Program-made: the position numbers and the translations under genes
Source: Streptomyces mirabilis
GTDB taxonomy: Bacteria > Actinomycetota > Actinomycetes > Streptomycetales > Streptomycetaceae
Direction: 5' to 3'
DNA: 64,000 nucleotides
NCBI RefSeq assembly: GCF_039503195.1
Contig: NZ_JBCJKP010000001.1
Span: forward strand, 7,936,001 to 8,000,000
Part shown: positions 17,028 to 25,656 of the stretch, one piece after another
Position numbering within the stretch: the stretch's first letter is position 1
How the letters are laid out: each line of letters starts with the position of its first letter
The notes under the pieces: model-generated
The model's input: only the letters and a program-made list of their open reading frames with translations
What the model was told of the DNA's origin: nothing
Database searches by the model: none

Positions 17028-17183
17028 CCCGTCCCTCCCGTTGATCGTCCCCCGAGACGGCAGCGGAGAGATGCCACCAGTCGCGCTCGTGCCGCCGCCC
17101 TCGGCGGTCGGGCGCGTCCCCGGGCGATCATGGGCCACGGGTGGGCCATGGCCGCTCGGGATCACCAGTGCTAGAAAGGTCAC

Positions 17184-19901
17184 ATGGCGAAACGATTCGC
17201 CGGTTTTCGACGCTTTTCACTCAGGCCGCTGGTCAGCAGGAGCCCACGAAGCGTAGCCGGGCAGGTGTTCGTTCTTCAGGTGGCGCTGGTCGTGCTGCTC
17301 GTGGCCTGCGGTGTGTTCGCCCTTGCCCTGCAGACGGAGCGGGACACCACCGCCGAGGCCAAGCGCCGCTCCATAGCCACGGCGGAGACCTTCGCCCACT
17401 CTCCCGGGCTCGTGGCGGCACTGCGGACCCCCGACCCGAGCAAGATCCTCCAGCCGCTCACCGAGGCGGCCCGCAAGGCCGCCGGGGTCGACTTCATCGT
17501 GGTCATGAACACCAAGGGCATCCGCTACACCCACCCCCTGCCGAGCAGGATCGGAAAGCGTTTCGTGGGCACCATCGGGCCGTCGCTGGCGGGGAAGGTC
17601 TACACGGAGAGCGTCCACGGCCCGCTCGGTCACGAGGTGCAGGCCACCGTCCCCGTCGACGACGCCAGGGGCAAGGTGGTGGGCCTGGTGTCGGCCGGTC
17701 TGAAGGTCAAGAACGTGACCAGCGAGGTGAACCGGCAACTACCGATCATCCTGGGCGCCGGGGCCGGGGCACTCGTGGTGTCCACCGGGGTGACGGCACT
17801 GGTGGGCAGGCGGCTGCGACGGCAGACCCACAGCCTGGCCCCGGACGAGATGACCCGCATGTACGACCACCACGACACGGTGCTGCACTCCGTACGCGAA
17901 GGAGTGCTCATCGTCGCCGGCGACGGGCGGCTGCTGCTGGCCAACGACGAGGCCAGACGGCTGCTGGAGCTGCCCCCCGACGCCGAGGGGCGGCTCGTGT
18001 CGCAGCTGTCGAGCCTCGAACCCGAGACGGTGGAGTTGCTCGTCTCCGGGCGCGAGGCCACCGACGAGGTGCACTTCGCCGGGGAACGGCTGCTGGCGGT
18101 CAACCAGCGGCCCACCGGGCGCGACGGAGGCATCGAGGGAACGGTGGTGACGCTGCGCGACTCCACCGAGCTCCAGGCGGTCACCGGCAGGGCGGAGGTC
18201 GCACGGGAGCGGCTCAAGCTGCTGTACGACGCCGGACTCGGCGTCGGCACCACCCTGGACGTGCGGTGCACCGCCGACGAACTGGCGCGGGTCGCCGTCC
18301 CCCGCTTCGCCGACTTCGTCACCGTCGACCTGGCCGACGCCGTGCTGCACGGCGAGGAGCCGGCCACCACGGCGACGGACCTGCGACGCATCGCCGTGTG
18401 CGGCATCCGCAACGACCATCCGCTCTACGAAAGGGGTCGGCTGATCGACTTCGTGCCCTCCACACCCCAGGCACGCGGCTACGGCAGCGGCCGCTCCGAA
18501 CTGGTGACGGACCTGTCGACCGCCACGGGCTGGCACGCGCAGGACCCGGAGCGCACCAAGGAGATCATCGACTACGGCATCCACTCCCTCATCGCCGCCC
18601 CGATCCAGGCCGGCGGTGTCGTGCTGGGCGTGGCCAACTTCTGGCGCGCCAAGCAGCACGAGCCCTTCGACGAGGAGGAGCTGTCGCTGGCGGAGGAACT
18701 GGTGGCCCGGGCCGCGGTCAGCATCGACAACGCCCGCCGCTACACCCGCGAGCACGCGGTGGCGGTCACCCTCCAGCGCAGCCTGCTGCCGCGGGCCCTG
18801 CCCGAGCAGAGCGCCCTCGACGTCGGCTACCGCTACCTGCCCGCCCAGTCGGGCGTGAGCGGGGACTGGTTCGACGTGATTCCCCTGCCGGGGAGCCGGG
18901 TGGCGCTGGCCGTCGGCGACGTGGTCGGCCACGGCCTGCACGCCGCCGCCACGATGGGGCGGCTGCGGACCGCGGTGCACAACTTCTCCACCCTCGATCT
19001 GCCCCCCGACGAGCTGCTGAGCCATCTCGACGACCTGGTCGGCCGCATCGACCAGGACGAGCAGGACACGGACGGTGCCGCGGGCGTCGTGGGCGCCACC
19101 TGCCTGTACGCGATCTACGACCCCGTGACGCGCCGCTGCGTCATGGCACGCGCGGGACACCTGGCGCCCGCGCTCGTCCACCCCGACGGAACCGTCACCT
19201 TCGTGGACGTGCCGACCGGGCCTCCCCTCGGCCTGGGCGGCCTGCCGTTCCAGACCGCCGAACTGGACATCGCGGAGGGCGCTCAGCTCGTCCTGTACAC
19301 CGACGGCCTCATCGAGGACCGCAGACGCGACCTGGACGTGGGCATGGAACTGCTGCGCGACGCGCTGGCGGGCCACCCCGACCGGTCGCCCGAGGAGAGC
19401 TGCCAGGCCGTGCTGGACGAACTGCTGCCCGGCCGCCCCAAGGACGACGTAGCCCTGCTCATCGCCCGCACCCGGGGGCTGCCGTCCGACCAGATCGCCG
19501 ACTGGGACGTGCCGCTCGACCCGGCGGCCGTCGCCGGGATGCGCGAGACCGTGTCCCAGAAGCTCGACGAGTGGGGCCTGTCCGAGCTCGGCTTCAGCAC
19601 GGAACTCGTCCTGAGCGAGCTCATCACCAACGCCATGCGCTACGGCTCCGAGCCGATCCACGTACGGCTGATCCGCGACCGTACGCTCATCTGCGAGGTG
19701 TCCGACAGCAGCAGCACCTCGCCGCATCTGCGGTACGCGGCGACCATGGACGAAGGCGGCCGCGGCCTGTTCCTGGTGTCGCAGATGGCCGAGCGCTGGG
19801 GCACCCGGTACACCCCCCAGGGCAAGGTGATCTGGGCCGAACAGGCACTGCCGCGGATCAGCGGGCAGCCCGGCCCGGGATCGCGGCCGGGTACGCCGTA
19901 A
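17184..19901 (+). CDS. Membrane sensor SpoIIE phosphatase with PAS, GAF and RsbW-like kinase domains
   Basis: This 905-residue protein starts at ATG 17184 behind GAAAGG. A membrane helix (about 25-47), an extracellular Cache-like sensor (about 50-185) and a second helix (about 187-207) come first. PAS (about 215-330), GAF (about 345-515), a SpoIIE PP2C-type phosphatase (about 530-745; SGDWFDV, GDVVGHG, YTDGLIED) and a C-terminal HATPase of RsbW type (about 775-890; ELITNAMRYG, DEGGRGLFLVSQ) follow. Such proteins dephosphorylate anti-anti-sigma factors and may also act as anti-sigma kinases. No sigma factor or antagonist is adjacent, so its partners are elsewhere. Confidence 0.92.
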   Translation: MAKRFAGFRRFSLRPLVSRSPRSVAGQVFVLQVALVVLLVACGVFALALQTERDTTAEAKRRSIATAETFAHSPGLVAALRTPDPSKILQPLTEAARKAAGVDFIVVMNTKGIRYTHPLPSRIGKRFVGTIGPSLAGKVYTESVHGPLGHEVQATVPVDDARGKVVGLVSAGLKVKNVTSEVNRQLPIILGAGAGALVVSTGVTALVGRRLRRQTHSLAPDEMTRMYDHHDTVLHSVREGVLIVAGDGRLLLANDEARRLLELPPDAEGRLVSQLSSLEPETVELLVSGREATDEVHFAGERLLAVNQRPTGRDGGIEGTVVTLRDSTELQAVTGRAEVARERLKLLYDAGLGVGTTLDVRCTADELARVAVPRFADFVTVDLADAVLHGEEPATTATDLRRIAVCGIRNDHPLYERGRLIDFVPSTPQARGYGSGRSELVTDLSTATGWHAQDPERTKEIIDYGIHSLIAAPIQAGGVVLGVANFWRAKQHEPFDEEELSLAEELVARAAVSIDNARRYTREHAVAVTLQRSLLPRALPEQSALDVGYRYLPAQSGVSGDWFDVIPLPGSRVALAVGDVVGHGLHAAATMGRLRTAVHNFSTLDLPPDELLSHLDDLVGRIDQDEQDTDGAAGVVGATCLYAIYDPVTRRCVMARAGHLAPALVHPDGTVTFVDVPTGPPLGLGGLPFQTAELDIAEGAQLVLYTDGLIEDRRRDLDVGMELLRDALAGHPDRSPEESCQAVLDELLPGRPKDDVALLIARTRGLPSDQIADWDVPLDPAAVAGMRETVSQKLDEWGLSELGFSTELVLSELITNAMRYGSEPIHVRLIRDRTLICEVSDSSSTSPHLRYAATMDEGGRGLFLVSQMAERWGTRYTPQGKVIWAEQALPRISGQPGPGSRPGTP

Positions 19902-20013
19902 TTCGATGGCGCCGCGGGGCGTGTGCCTCTATGGTCGTGGCTGTTCGAGCGGTGACCGAGGGGTGCCGCGGGTGACTCGTGCACGTCTGGTGCATGTCCG
20001 GGAGGTGTGACCG

Positions 20014-20085
20014 ATGGCTGTCTTCGAGATGGGCGCTGCCCGCATCCAGAAGTTCATCAAGTCCACCTCCGTGGCCGCCGGCTGA
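20014..20085 (+). CDS. 23-residue small ORF with strong ribosome binding site
   Basis: ATG 20014 is preceded by GGAGGT at 20001-20006, an ideal 7-base spacing. The peptide begins MAVFEMGAARIQKFIKSTS and ends with AAG before TGA. It is basic and amphipathic, without Cys and without a signal sequence. It lies 61 bases before rsgA and may be a leader or a genuine small protein. I do not recognise the family. Confidence 0.45.
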   Translation: MAVFEMGAARIQKFIKSTSVAAG

Positions 20086-20146
20086 CCTTCCTCTTCTCTC
20101 CGCGCCCGAGCGCGCGTGCCGGGGCCGCCCTTGTGAAGGGTCTCCC

Positions 20147-21256
20147 TTGACTTCCGCTTTTCTCGCTTTCCCCTCTTCACCGTTCGCCGCGCTCGTTCCC
20201 TACGGCTGGGACGACGTCTGGGCGGACGAGTTCGCCCCCTACGCCACCGAAGGGCTGCTGGCCGGGCGGGTGATCCGGGTCGACCGCGGTCAGTGCGACG
20301 TGGTCACCACCGACGGGGTGCTGCGCGCGGACACCGCGTTCGTGACGCCGAACGATCCGATGCGGGTCGTGTGCACCGGGGACTGGGTCGCCGTCGAACC
20401 CGCCGGCAACCCGCGCTACGTGCGTACGTATCTGCCGCGCCGTACGGCCTTCGTGCGCTCCACCTCCTCCAAGCGCTCCGAGGGGCAGATCCTCGCGGCC
20501 AACGTCGACTACGCCGTCGTCGCCGTGTCCCTCGCCCTGGAACTCGACCTCGGCCGCGTCGAACGATTCCTCGCGCTGGCCTGGGAGTCCGGTGCGCAGC
20601 CCCTGGTCGTCCTCACCAAGGCCGACCTCGTGCCCGACGCGGCGACGCTCGGACACCTCGTCCAGGACGTCGAGAAGACGGCGCCCGGGGTCCCGGTGCT
20701 GCCGGTCAGCTCCAGCGCCGGGGAGGGTCTTGACGTACTCGCGGCGGTGCTGTCGGGCGGCACGTCCGTCCTCCTCGGACAGTCCGGCGCGGGCAAGTCG
20801 ACCCTCGCCAACGCACTGATCGGCGAGGACGTGATGGACGTACGGGCCGCGCGTGACGTGGACGGCAAGGGCCGCCACACCACGACGACCCGCAACCTGC
20901 TCGCCCTCCCCGGCGGGGGTGTCCTCATCGACACGCCCGGACTGCGCGGGGTCGGCCTCTGGGACGCCGAGACCGGCGTCGGGCAGGTCTTCTCCGAGAT
21001 CGAGGGCCTGGCCGCCGACTGTCGCTTCCACGACTGCGCACACGAAGCGGAGCCCGGCTGCGCGGTGCTCGCCGCCGTCGACTCCGGCGTCCTTCCCGAA
21101 CGCCGTCTCGCCAGCTATCGCAAGCTGCTGCGGGAGAACCAGCGGATCGTCGCGAAGACGGATGCGCGGGTGCGGGCGGAGATTCGACGGGACTGGAAGC
21201 GGAAGGGGGCGGAGGGGAGGGCGGCGATGGACGCCAAACGGGGTCGTTGGCACTGA
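20147..21256 (+). CDS. rsgA: Ribosome small subunit-dependent GTPase A (RsgA/YjeQ)
   Basis: This 369-residue protein starts at TTG 20147 with GAAGGG just upstream. An N-terminal OB fold precedes the circularly permuted GTPase. G4 TKAD (about 160) comes before G1 GQSGAGKST (about 211) and G3 DTPG (about 265), the hallmark of this family. A C-terminal zinc knuckle, CRFHDCAHEAEPGC, confirms it. RsgA assists late maturation of the 30S subunit and releases bound factors by GTP hydrolysis. Length is typical. The frame is open further upstream, but coding quality and the ribosome binding site favour TTG 20147. Confidence 0.93.
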   Translation: MTSAFLAFPSSPFAALVPYGWDDVWADEFAPYATEGLLAGRVIRVDRGQCDVVTTDGVLRADTAFVTPNDPMRVVCTGDWVAVEPAGNPRYVRTYLPRRTAFVRSTSSKRSEGQILAANVDYAVVAVSLALELDLGRVERFLALAWESGAQPLVVLTKADLVPDAATLGHLVQDVEKTAPGVPVLPVSSSAGEGLDVLAAVLSGGTSVLLGQSGAGKSTLANALIGEDVMDVRAARDVDGKGRHTTTTRNLLALPGGGVLIDTPGLRGVGLWDAETGVGQVFSEIEGLAADCRFHDCAHEAEPGCAVLAAVDSGVLPERRLASYRKLLRENQRIVAKTDARVRAEIRRDWKRKGAEGRAAMDAKRGRWH

Positions 21257-21305
21257 GCCCACGCGGAACGGCGTCCCGGGGCTGCGCCCCAGGCCCCCCG
21301 GGTGT

Positions 21306-21490
21306 GTTCTTCGGCTGCGAGCCTGGTGGGGGCTGGTCGCGCAGTTCCTCGCGCCCCTGAGGGTGGGGCTGCGCCCCACGTCCTCCGCCCGTCCGAAGTT
21401 CTTCGGCTGCGGGTCCGGTGGGGGCTGGTCGCGCAGTTCCTCGCGCCCCTGAGGCGGGGGCTTCGCCCCGGATCTTCAGCCCGTCCGGCG
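21306..21490 (+). repeat. Tandem 92-bp intergenic repeat of Streptomyces type
   Basis: Two copies begin at 21306 and 21398 with TTCTTCGGCTGCG and continue GGGGGCTGGTCGCGCAGTTC. Each contains self-complementary GC blocks such as GGGGCTGCGCCCC. Downstream, the segment around 21476-21590 carries more inverted GC blocks (GGGGGGGCGAAGCCCCC, AGGGGCGGAGCCCCT). Similar sequences are common between Streptomyces genes. The 21257-21678 gap holds no convincing gene. Confidence 0.8.
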
Positions 21491-21678
21491 TTTGAGGACG
21501 AGGCCGTTCAGGCCGATGCGGGGGTCCGGGGGGGCGAAGCCCCCGGTGGGGTGGAAGGGGCGGAGCCCCTGGGGATGGGACGGGTAGGGGCGGTGGGGGC
21601 GGGATCAGGTTTTGGTTGAGTGTTGTGTCTGAAAGCCGCCAGTCGATGGAGCGGGGGCGGCGCAGACTGGTGGGTGTG

Positions 21679-23046
21679 ATGGACGCGGAGACCAGGTACG
21701 AGGCGGTACGGAGCAGGGACGCCCGGTTTGACGGGGAGTTCTTCTTCGCGGTGGAGACGACCCGGATCTACTGCCGGCCCAGCTGCCCGGCGGTGACGCC
21801 GAAGCGGCAGAACGTGCGGTACTACACGACGGCCGCCGCGGCGCAGAGCTCGGGATTCCGAGCCTGCCGCAGATGCCGCCCGGACGCCGTTCCCGGCTCC
21901 GCGGAGTGGAACGTGCGGGCCGACGTCGTAGGGCGCGCCATGCGCCTCATCGGGGATGGCGTGGTCGACCGGGAGGGCGTCGGAGGGCTCGCCGTCCGGC
22001 TCGGATACAGCGCCCGCCAGGTGCAGCGGCAGCTCACCGCCGAGGTCGGCGCGGGCCCCGTAGCCGTCGCCCGCGCCCAGCGCGCCCACACCGCCCGCGT
22101 CCTGCTCCAGACCACCGGCCTGCCGATCACGGAGATCGCGTTCGCGGCCGGGTTCGCCAGCGTCCGCCAGTTCAACGACACGATCCGCGCGGTGTACGCC
22201 TCGACGCCGAGCGAACTGCGCGCGGCCGCCGCACCACGGAGCGGGACCGGAACCCGGCGCACCGTCACCCCCACCGCCGGGATCCCCCTGCGCCTCGCCC
22301 ACCGGGGCCCGTACCAGTCCGCCGCCGTCTTCGACCTCCTCGCCCACGAGGCGGTCCCGGGGGTCGAGGACATCGACGGCACCCCCGGCCGCCGTACGTA
22401 CCGCCGCACCCTCCGCCTCCCGTACGGCACCGGAATCGTCGCGGTGGACGAACGCTCACGCGGCTGGCTCGACGCCCGGCTCCACCTCACCGACCTGCGC
22501 GACCTCACCACCGCCGTCCAGCGCCTGCGCCGGCTGTTCGACCTCGACGCCGATCCGTACGCCGTCGACGAGCGGCTGGGCGCCGATCCCCGGCTGGCCC
22601 CGCTGGTCGCCGCGCGCCCCGGCCTTCGCTCGCCGGGTGCCGCCGATCCGGACGAGCTGGCCGTGCGCGCACTGGTGGGGCGGGCGGAGGCCGAGCGGCT
22701 GGTGCGGCGGTACGGGAAGGCGCTGGACGCCCCGAGCGGCACGCTCACCCATGTGTTCCCGGAGCCGGCCGTCCTCGCGGAGGCCGAGCCGGACGGCCCC
22801 CTCGGCGCGCTCACCACCGCCCTCGCCGACGGCACCCTGCGGCTGGACGCGGGCGCGGAGCGCGACGAGGCGCAGGAGGCGCTGCTGGCGTTGCCGGGGC
22901 TGGACGGCCGTACCGCCGCCGAAATCCGTACGCGCGCGCTCGGCGACCCCGACGTGGTGCCGCCGGGCGTGGACGTGCCGGACGCGTGGCGCCCGTGGCG
23001 CTCGTACGCCGTTCAACACCTCAGGGCGGCTGGGGAGTTGGAGTGA
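21679..23046 (+). CDS. AdaA-AlkA-type fusion: methylphosphotriester sensor, AraC HTH, glycosylase-like domain
   Basis: The chosen start is ATG 21679 after GGTGGGTG (455 residues); the frame extends upstream to 21616. The N-terminal Ada domain has the four zinc Cys (IYCRPSCPAV near 30, then CRRC near 68) that sense methylated DNA backbone. An AraC-type HTH (about 85-175) follows. The C-terminal part resembles AlkA 3-methyladenine glycosylase, ending in ALGDPDVVPP and WRPWRSYA. The glycosylase region looks shortened: the helix after ALVG and the stretch before RPWRSYA are missing, and the helix-hairpin-helix reads LPGLDGRTA rather than LPGIGPWTA. It is probably an alkylation-damage activator; repair activity is uncertain. 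Confidence 0.85.
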   Translation: MDAETRYEAVRSRDARFDGEFFFAVETTRIYCRPSCPAVTPKRQNVRYYTTAAAAQSSGFRACRRCRPDAVPGSAEWNVRADVVGRAMRLIGDGVVDREGVGGLAVRLGYSARQVQRQLTAEVGAGPVAVARAQRAHTARVLLQTTGLPITEIAFAAGFASVRQFNDTIRAVYASTPSELRAAAAPRSGTGTRRTVTPTAGIPLRLAHRGPYQSAAVFDLLAHEAVPGVEDIDGTPGRRTYRRTLRLPYGTGIVAVDERSRGWLDARLHLTDLRDLTTAVQRLRRLFDLDADPYAVDERLGADPRLAPLVAARPGLRSPGAADPDELAVRALVGRAEAERLVRRYGKALDAPSGTLTHVFPEPAVLAEAEPDGPLGALTTALADGTLRLDAGAERDEAQEALLALPGLDGRTAAEIRTRALGDPDVVPPGVDVPDAWRPWRSYAVQHLRAAGELE

Positions 23047-23071
23047 GGCCCCCGGGCGGCCGTCGGGAACG

Positions 23072-23812
23072 TCAGTGCCGCGGTGCCGGGAGCAGGCGCG
23101 GTTCCACGCGCTCCTCGACCGCCCGGTCCCCCTCGCGCCGGACGACGTACGCCCCCTTGCCCGGTGTCTCGCTGACGGTGTCGACGAGTTCGGTGCCGCG
23201 GTAGACGAGGCCCACGCCGTCGTCGGTGCAGTGGCTGAGCGGCAGCGTGCCCTCGGCGACGAGCCGGTGGACCAGCGGGCGGCGGCCGGGGTCGGTGTCG
23301 TAGTGGACGCCGTTGCCGTACGGCAGGAAGCCGAGACCGTTGGTGAGCGGGCGCAGTTCGGGGCCGAAGGAGTCGGTGGTGCCGCCCTGGAACCAGCAGA
23401 TCGATCCGGCGCTCACCCCGCTGAGGACGACCCCGGCCTGCCAGGCGCGACGGAGGATCGCGTCCAGTTTGTGCACGCGCCACACGGCGAGCAGGTTCGC
23501 CACCGAACCGCCCGTCACCCACACCACGTCCTGCTCCAGCACCGCCGCCTCGATGTCATCGAAGTTGGGCATGGGGAAGAGGCGCAGCGGCGTCAGGTCG
23601 AAGCCCGCCACGCGAGCCGCCTCGCTCATCCGGGCGGCGAAGTGCTCGGCGTCGCCGATCGCGGTACCGACATACATGACCCGGGGCCGGCGCCCGTGCA
23701 CGCCCGACAGTTCGACGGCGTGGTGGACGAGTGCGTCGAAGGTCAGCCAGGTGCGGTCGCCGACGCGGTGACCACCCGACGTGGCCAGGACGGTGGGTTC
23801 CGTGGCGGTCAT
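23072..23812 (-). CDS. Peptidase S51 (peptidase E-like) family protein
   Basis: This 246-residue protein starts at ATG 23812 (MTATEPTVLATSGGH). The nucleophile elbow GVSAGSICWF (about residues 130-139) carries the catalytic Ser of the S51 alpha/beta fold, and VMYVGTAIGD and VVWVTGGSVANLL match the core strands. Peptidase E cleaves Asp-X dipeptides; many actinobacterial relatives are uncharacterised. It converges with the Ada-type gene, 25 bases apart, and is followed upstream by a PPOX protein on the same strand. Confidence 0.85.
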   Translation of the reverse strand: MTATEPTVLATSGGHRVGDRTWLTFDALVHHAVELSGVHGRRPRVMYVGTAIGDAEHFAARMSEAARVAGFDLTPLRLFPMPNFDDIEAAVLEQDVVWVTGGSVANLLAVWRVHKLDAILRRAWQAGVVLSGVSAGSICWFQGGTTDSFGPELRPLTNGLGFLPYGNGVHYDTDPGRRPLVHRLVAEGTLPLSHCTDDGVGLVYRGTELVDTVSETPGKGAYVVRREGDRAVEERVEPRLLPAPRH

Positions 23813-23849
23813 GGTCGGTGACCCTACCAAGCGCCGTCGAGGGCTCCGG

Positions 23850-24218
23850 TCAGTCCTCCAGGCCCCAGCTGTGGATGCGCCGGGGATGGACACGGATCAG
23901 CTCCTCGCTGAAGTGCGGACCCAAGTCGTGCGGGCCGGTGAGGAGTTCGGCCTCGCCCCGGATGTCGATGCCGCGCACCTTCCACGGCTGGTGGCTGACG
24001 ATGTCGTCGACGACGAGCGCCACCTTCGGGTTCTTCTGCAGGTTGCGCCACTTCTTCGTGGTGCCCATCGCGTAACCGCCGATCAGAATCGTCCCGTCGT
24101 CCTGCGGGAAGAAGCCGACGGGGTTCGCCTGCGGCTGCCCGTGGGCGTCGACGGTGGCCAGCCGACCCAGCCGCTGCGTGGTGAGGTAGGCACGTTCCGC
24201 CTCGCTGAATTCGGTCAT
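23850..24218 (-). CDS. PPOX-class F420/FMN-dependent split-barrel protein
   Basis: This 122-residue protein starts at ATG 24218 (MTEFSEAERAYL); a second in-frame start lies at 24230. The sequence LGRLATVDAHGQPQANPVGF and the KKWRNLQKNPKVALVVDD segment are typical of the pyridoxamine-oxidase-like split barrel that binds FMN or F420. The C-terminus RVHPRRIHSWGL is characteristic of actinobacterial members. Substrate is unknown. It may share a transcript with the peptidase gene 37 bases downstream. Confidence 0.85.
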   Translation of the reverse strand: MTEFSEAERAYLTTQRLGRLATVDAHGQPQANPVGFFPQDDGTILIGGYAMGTTKKWRNLQKNPKVALVVDDIVSHQPWKVRGIDIRGEAELLTGPHDLGPHFSEELIRVHPRRIHSWGLED

Positions 24219-24414
24219 GGACGCAGCCAAACACGCCCGTGCGCGGAGCGCATCGGGTCCTGGTCCTAGGTCTCCCGCCCCAAAGGGGTTCGGACGTCGC
24301 TCTGTTCGGGACGATCGAACGATAGGTCCTACGAATCAGTGGTGCGGGTGAGACCGCACGGCCAACGGTGTGACCTTTCGTTGACGGGCCCGGCGGGCAG
24401 GGAAGCGATACCGC

Positions 24415-25656
24415 ATGACCCGCGTGATCAAGGCTCGCCATCTCCTCACCGTCCTGGTGACCGTTCTGGCGCTCGTCCCGCCGGCCGCGAGCGCCCATGC
24501 GGGGTCCACCCCTCTCACCGCCCACGACGACGACCAGGCCCGCTGGACCGGCACCTGGGAGACCGCCCCCTCCGGAACCGCCCCCGCCCTGCCCGGCGCC
24601 TCGATCCGCAACGTCGTACACACCAGCGTCGGCGGCAGCGCCGCCCGCGTCCGCGTCTCCAACCGGCTCGGCAGCGCGCCGCTCCAGCTCGATGCCGTCA
24701 CGGTCGCGTTGCAGGAGTGGGGCAGTCCCATGAGCCCGAACGCCGCCCCGGGATCGCTGCGCGTCGCCACGTTCGCCGGCCGCCGATCCGTGACGGTCCC
24801 CGTGGGGCAGGACATGGTCAGCGACCCCGTCGACCTCCCGGTTCCCGCCGACGCCAACCTCCTGATCTCGGTCCACACCCCCGCCGACTCCGGCCCGGCG
24901 ACCTACCACCGCTCCGCATTCCAGGCCAACTTCCTGGCCCGCGAAGGGGACCGGACCGCCGACGAGCCCGGCACCGCGTACACCGTCACCCTCGACAACT
25001 GGTACTACGTGACCGGCGTCGACGTACTCGGCGCTCCCGCCGCGGGCAGCGTGGTCGCGCTCGGGGACTCCCTCACCGACGGCACCGGCTCGACGTACGG
25101 CGCCAACCGCCGCTGGCCCGACCTGCTCGCAGCCCGTCTGCGCACGCTGCCCGCGTACCGCCGGCTCGGTGTCCTCAACGCGGGGATCTCCGGAAACCGC
25201 CTCCTGCTGGAGAACGGTGGCCCGAGCGCCCTGACCCGTCTCGACGCCGACGCGCTCTCCCGCGCCGGGGTGCGCGCGGTGATCGTGCTGGAGGGCATCA
25301 ACGACATCAAGGGCACGCCCGAGCAGAAGGATCCCCTCGCCATCGAGGACGCGTACCGCCGGATCGTGGAGCGCGCCCACGCCCGCGGGATCCGGGTCGT
25401 CGGCGCCACGATCACCCCGTACGGCGGGTACAGCGCCTATACGGAGCGCCGTGAGGCGATCCGGCTGACGGTCAACGCCTTCATCCGCAACGCCGATCTC
25501 TTCGACGCGGTCGTGGACTTCGACGCCGCCGTCCGCGACCCGGCCGACCCGCACCGCATTCTCCCCGCCTACGACCCCGGCGACCACCTCCACTTCAACG
25601 ACACGGGGATGCGGGCGCTGGCCGACGACATCGACCTTGACACGCTCCTTCTCTAG
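24415..25656 (+). CDS. Secreted SGNH/GDSL hydrolase
   Basis: This 413-residue protein starts at ATG 24415 after AGGGAAG. Residues 1-28 form a signal peptide ending ASAHA. An N-terminal beta domain (about 40-200) precedes the SGNH core. Block I is GDSLTDG (about 217), block II GISGNR (about 257), block III GINDIKG (about 295), and the catalytic Asp/His block is DHLHFND (about 390). It is probably an esterase acting on acylated carbohydrate. It converges on the GH95-like gene, sharing a CTAG at the stops, so the two may deacetylate and hydrolyse the same glycan. Confidence 0.9.
   Translation: MTRVIKARHLLTVLVTVLALVPPAASAHAGSTPLTAHDDDQARWTGTWETAPSGTAPALPGASIRNVVHTSVGGSAARVRVSNRLGSAPLQLDAVTVALQEWGSPMSPNAAPGSLRVATFAGRRSVTVPVGQDMVSDPVDLPVPADANLLISVHTPADSGPATYHRSAFQANFLAREGDRTADEPGTAYTVTLDNWYYVTGVDVLGAPAAGSVVALGDSLTDGTGSTYGANRRWPDLLAARLRTLPAYRRLGVLNAGISGNRLLLENGGPSALTRLDADALSRAGVRAVIVLEGINDIKGTPEQKDPLAIEDAYRRIVERAHARGIRVVGATITPYGGYSAYTERREAIRLTVNAFIRNADLFDAVVDFDAAVRDPADPHRILPAYDPGDHLHFNDTGMRALADDIDLDTLLL

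Noticed and set aside
16860..17174. 104-codon ORF behind AGGAGAAG on the plus strand
   Set aside because: It begins plausibly, but after about 35 residues it becomes Arg/Ala-rich and unstructured, and the opposite strand carries the better-supported gene remnant. It was left out as a gene.
24219..24414. Possible riboswitch before the SGNH hydrolase
   Set aside because: I found no conserved riboswitch core or strong alternative hairpins; it looks like an ordinary divergent promoter region.
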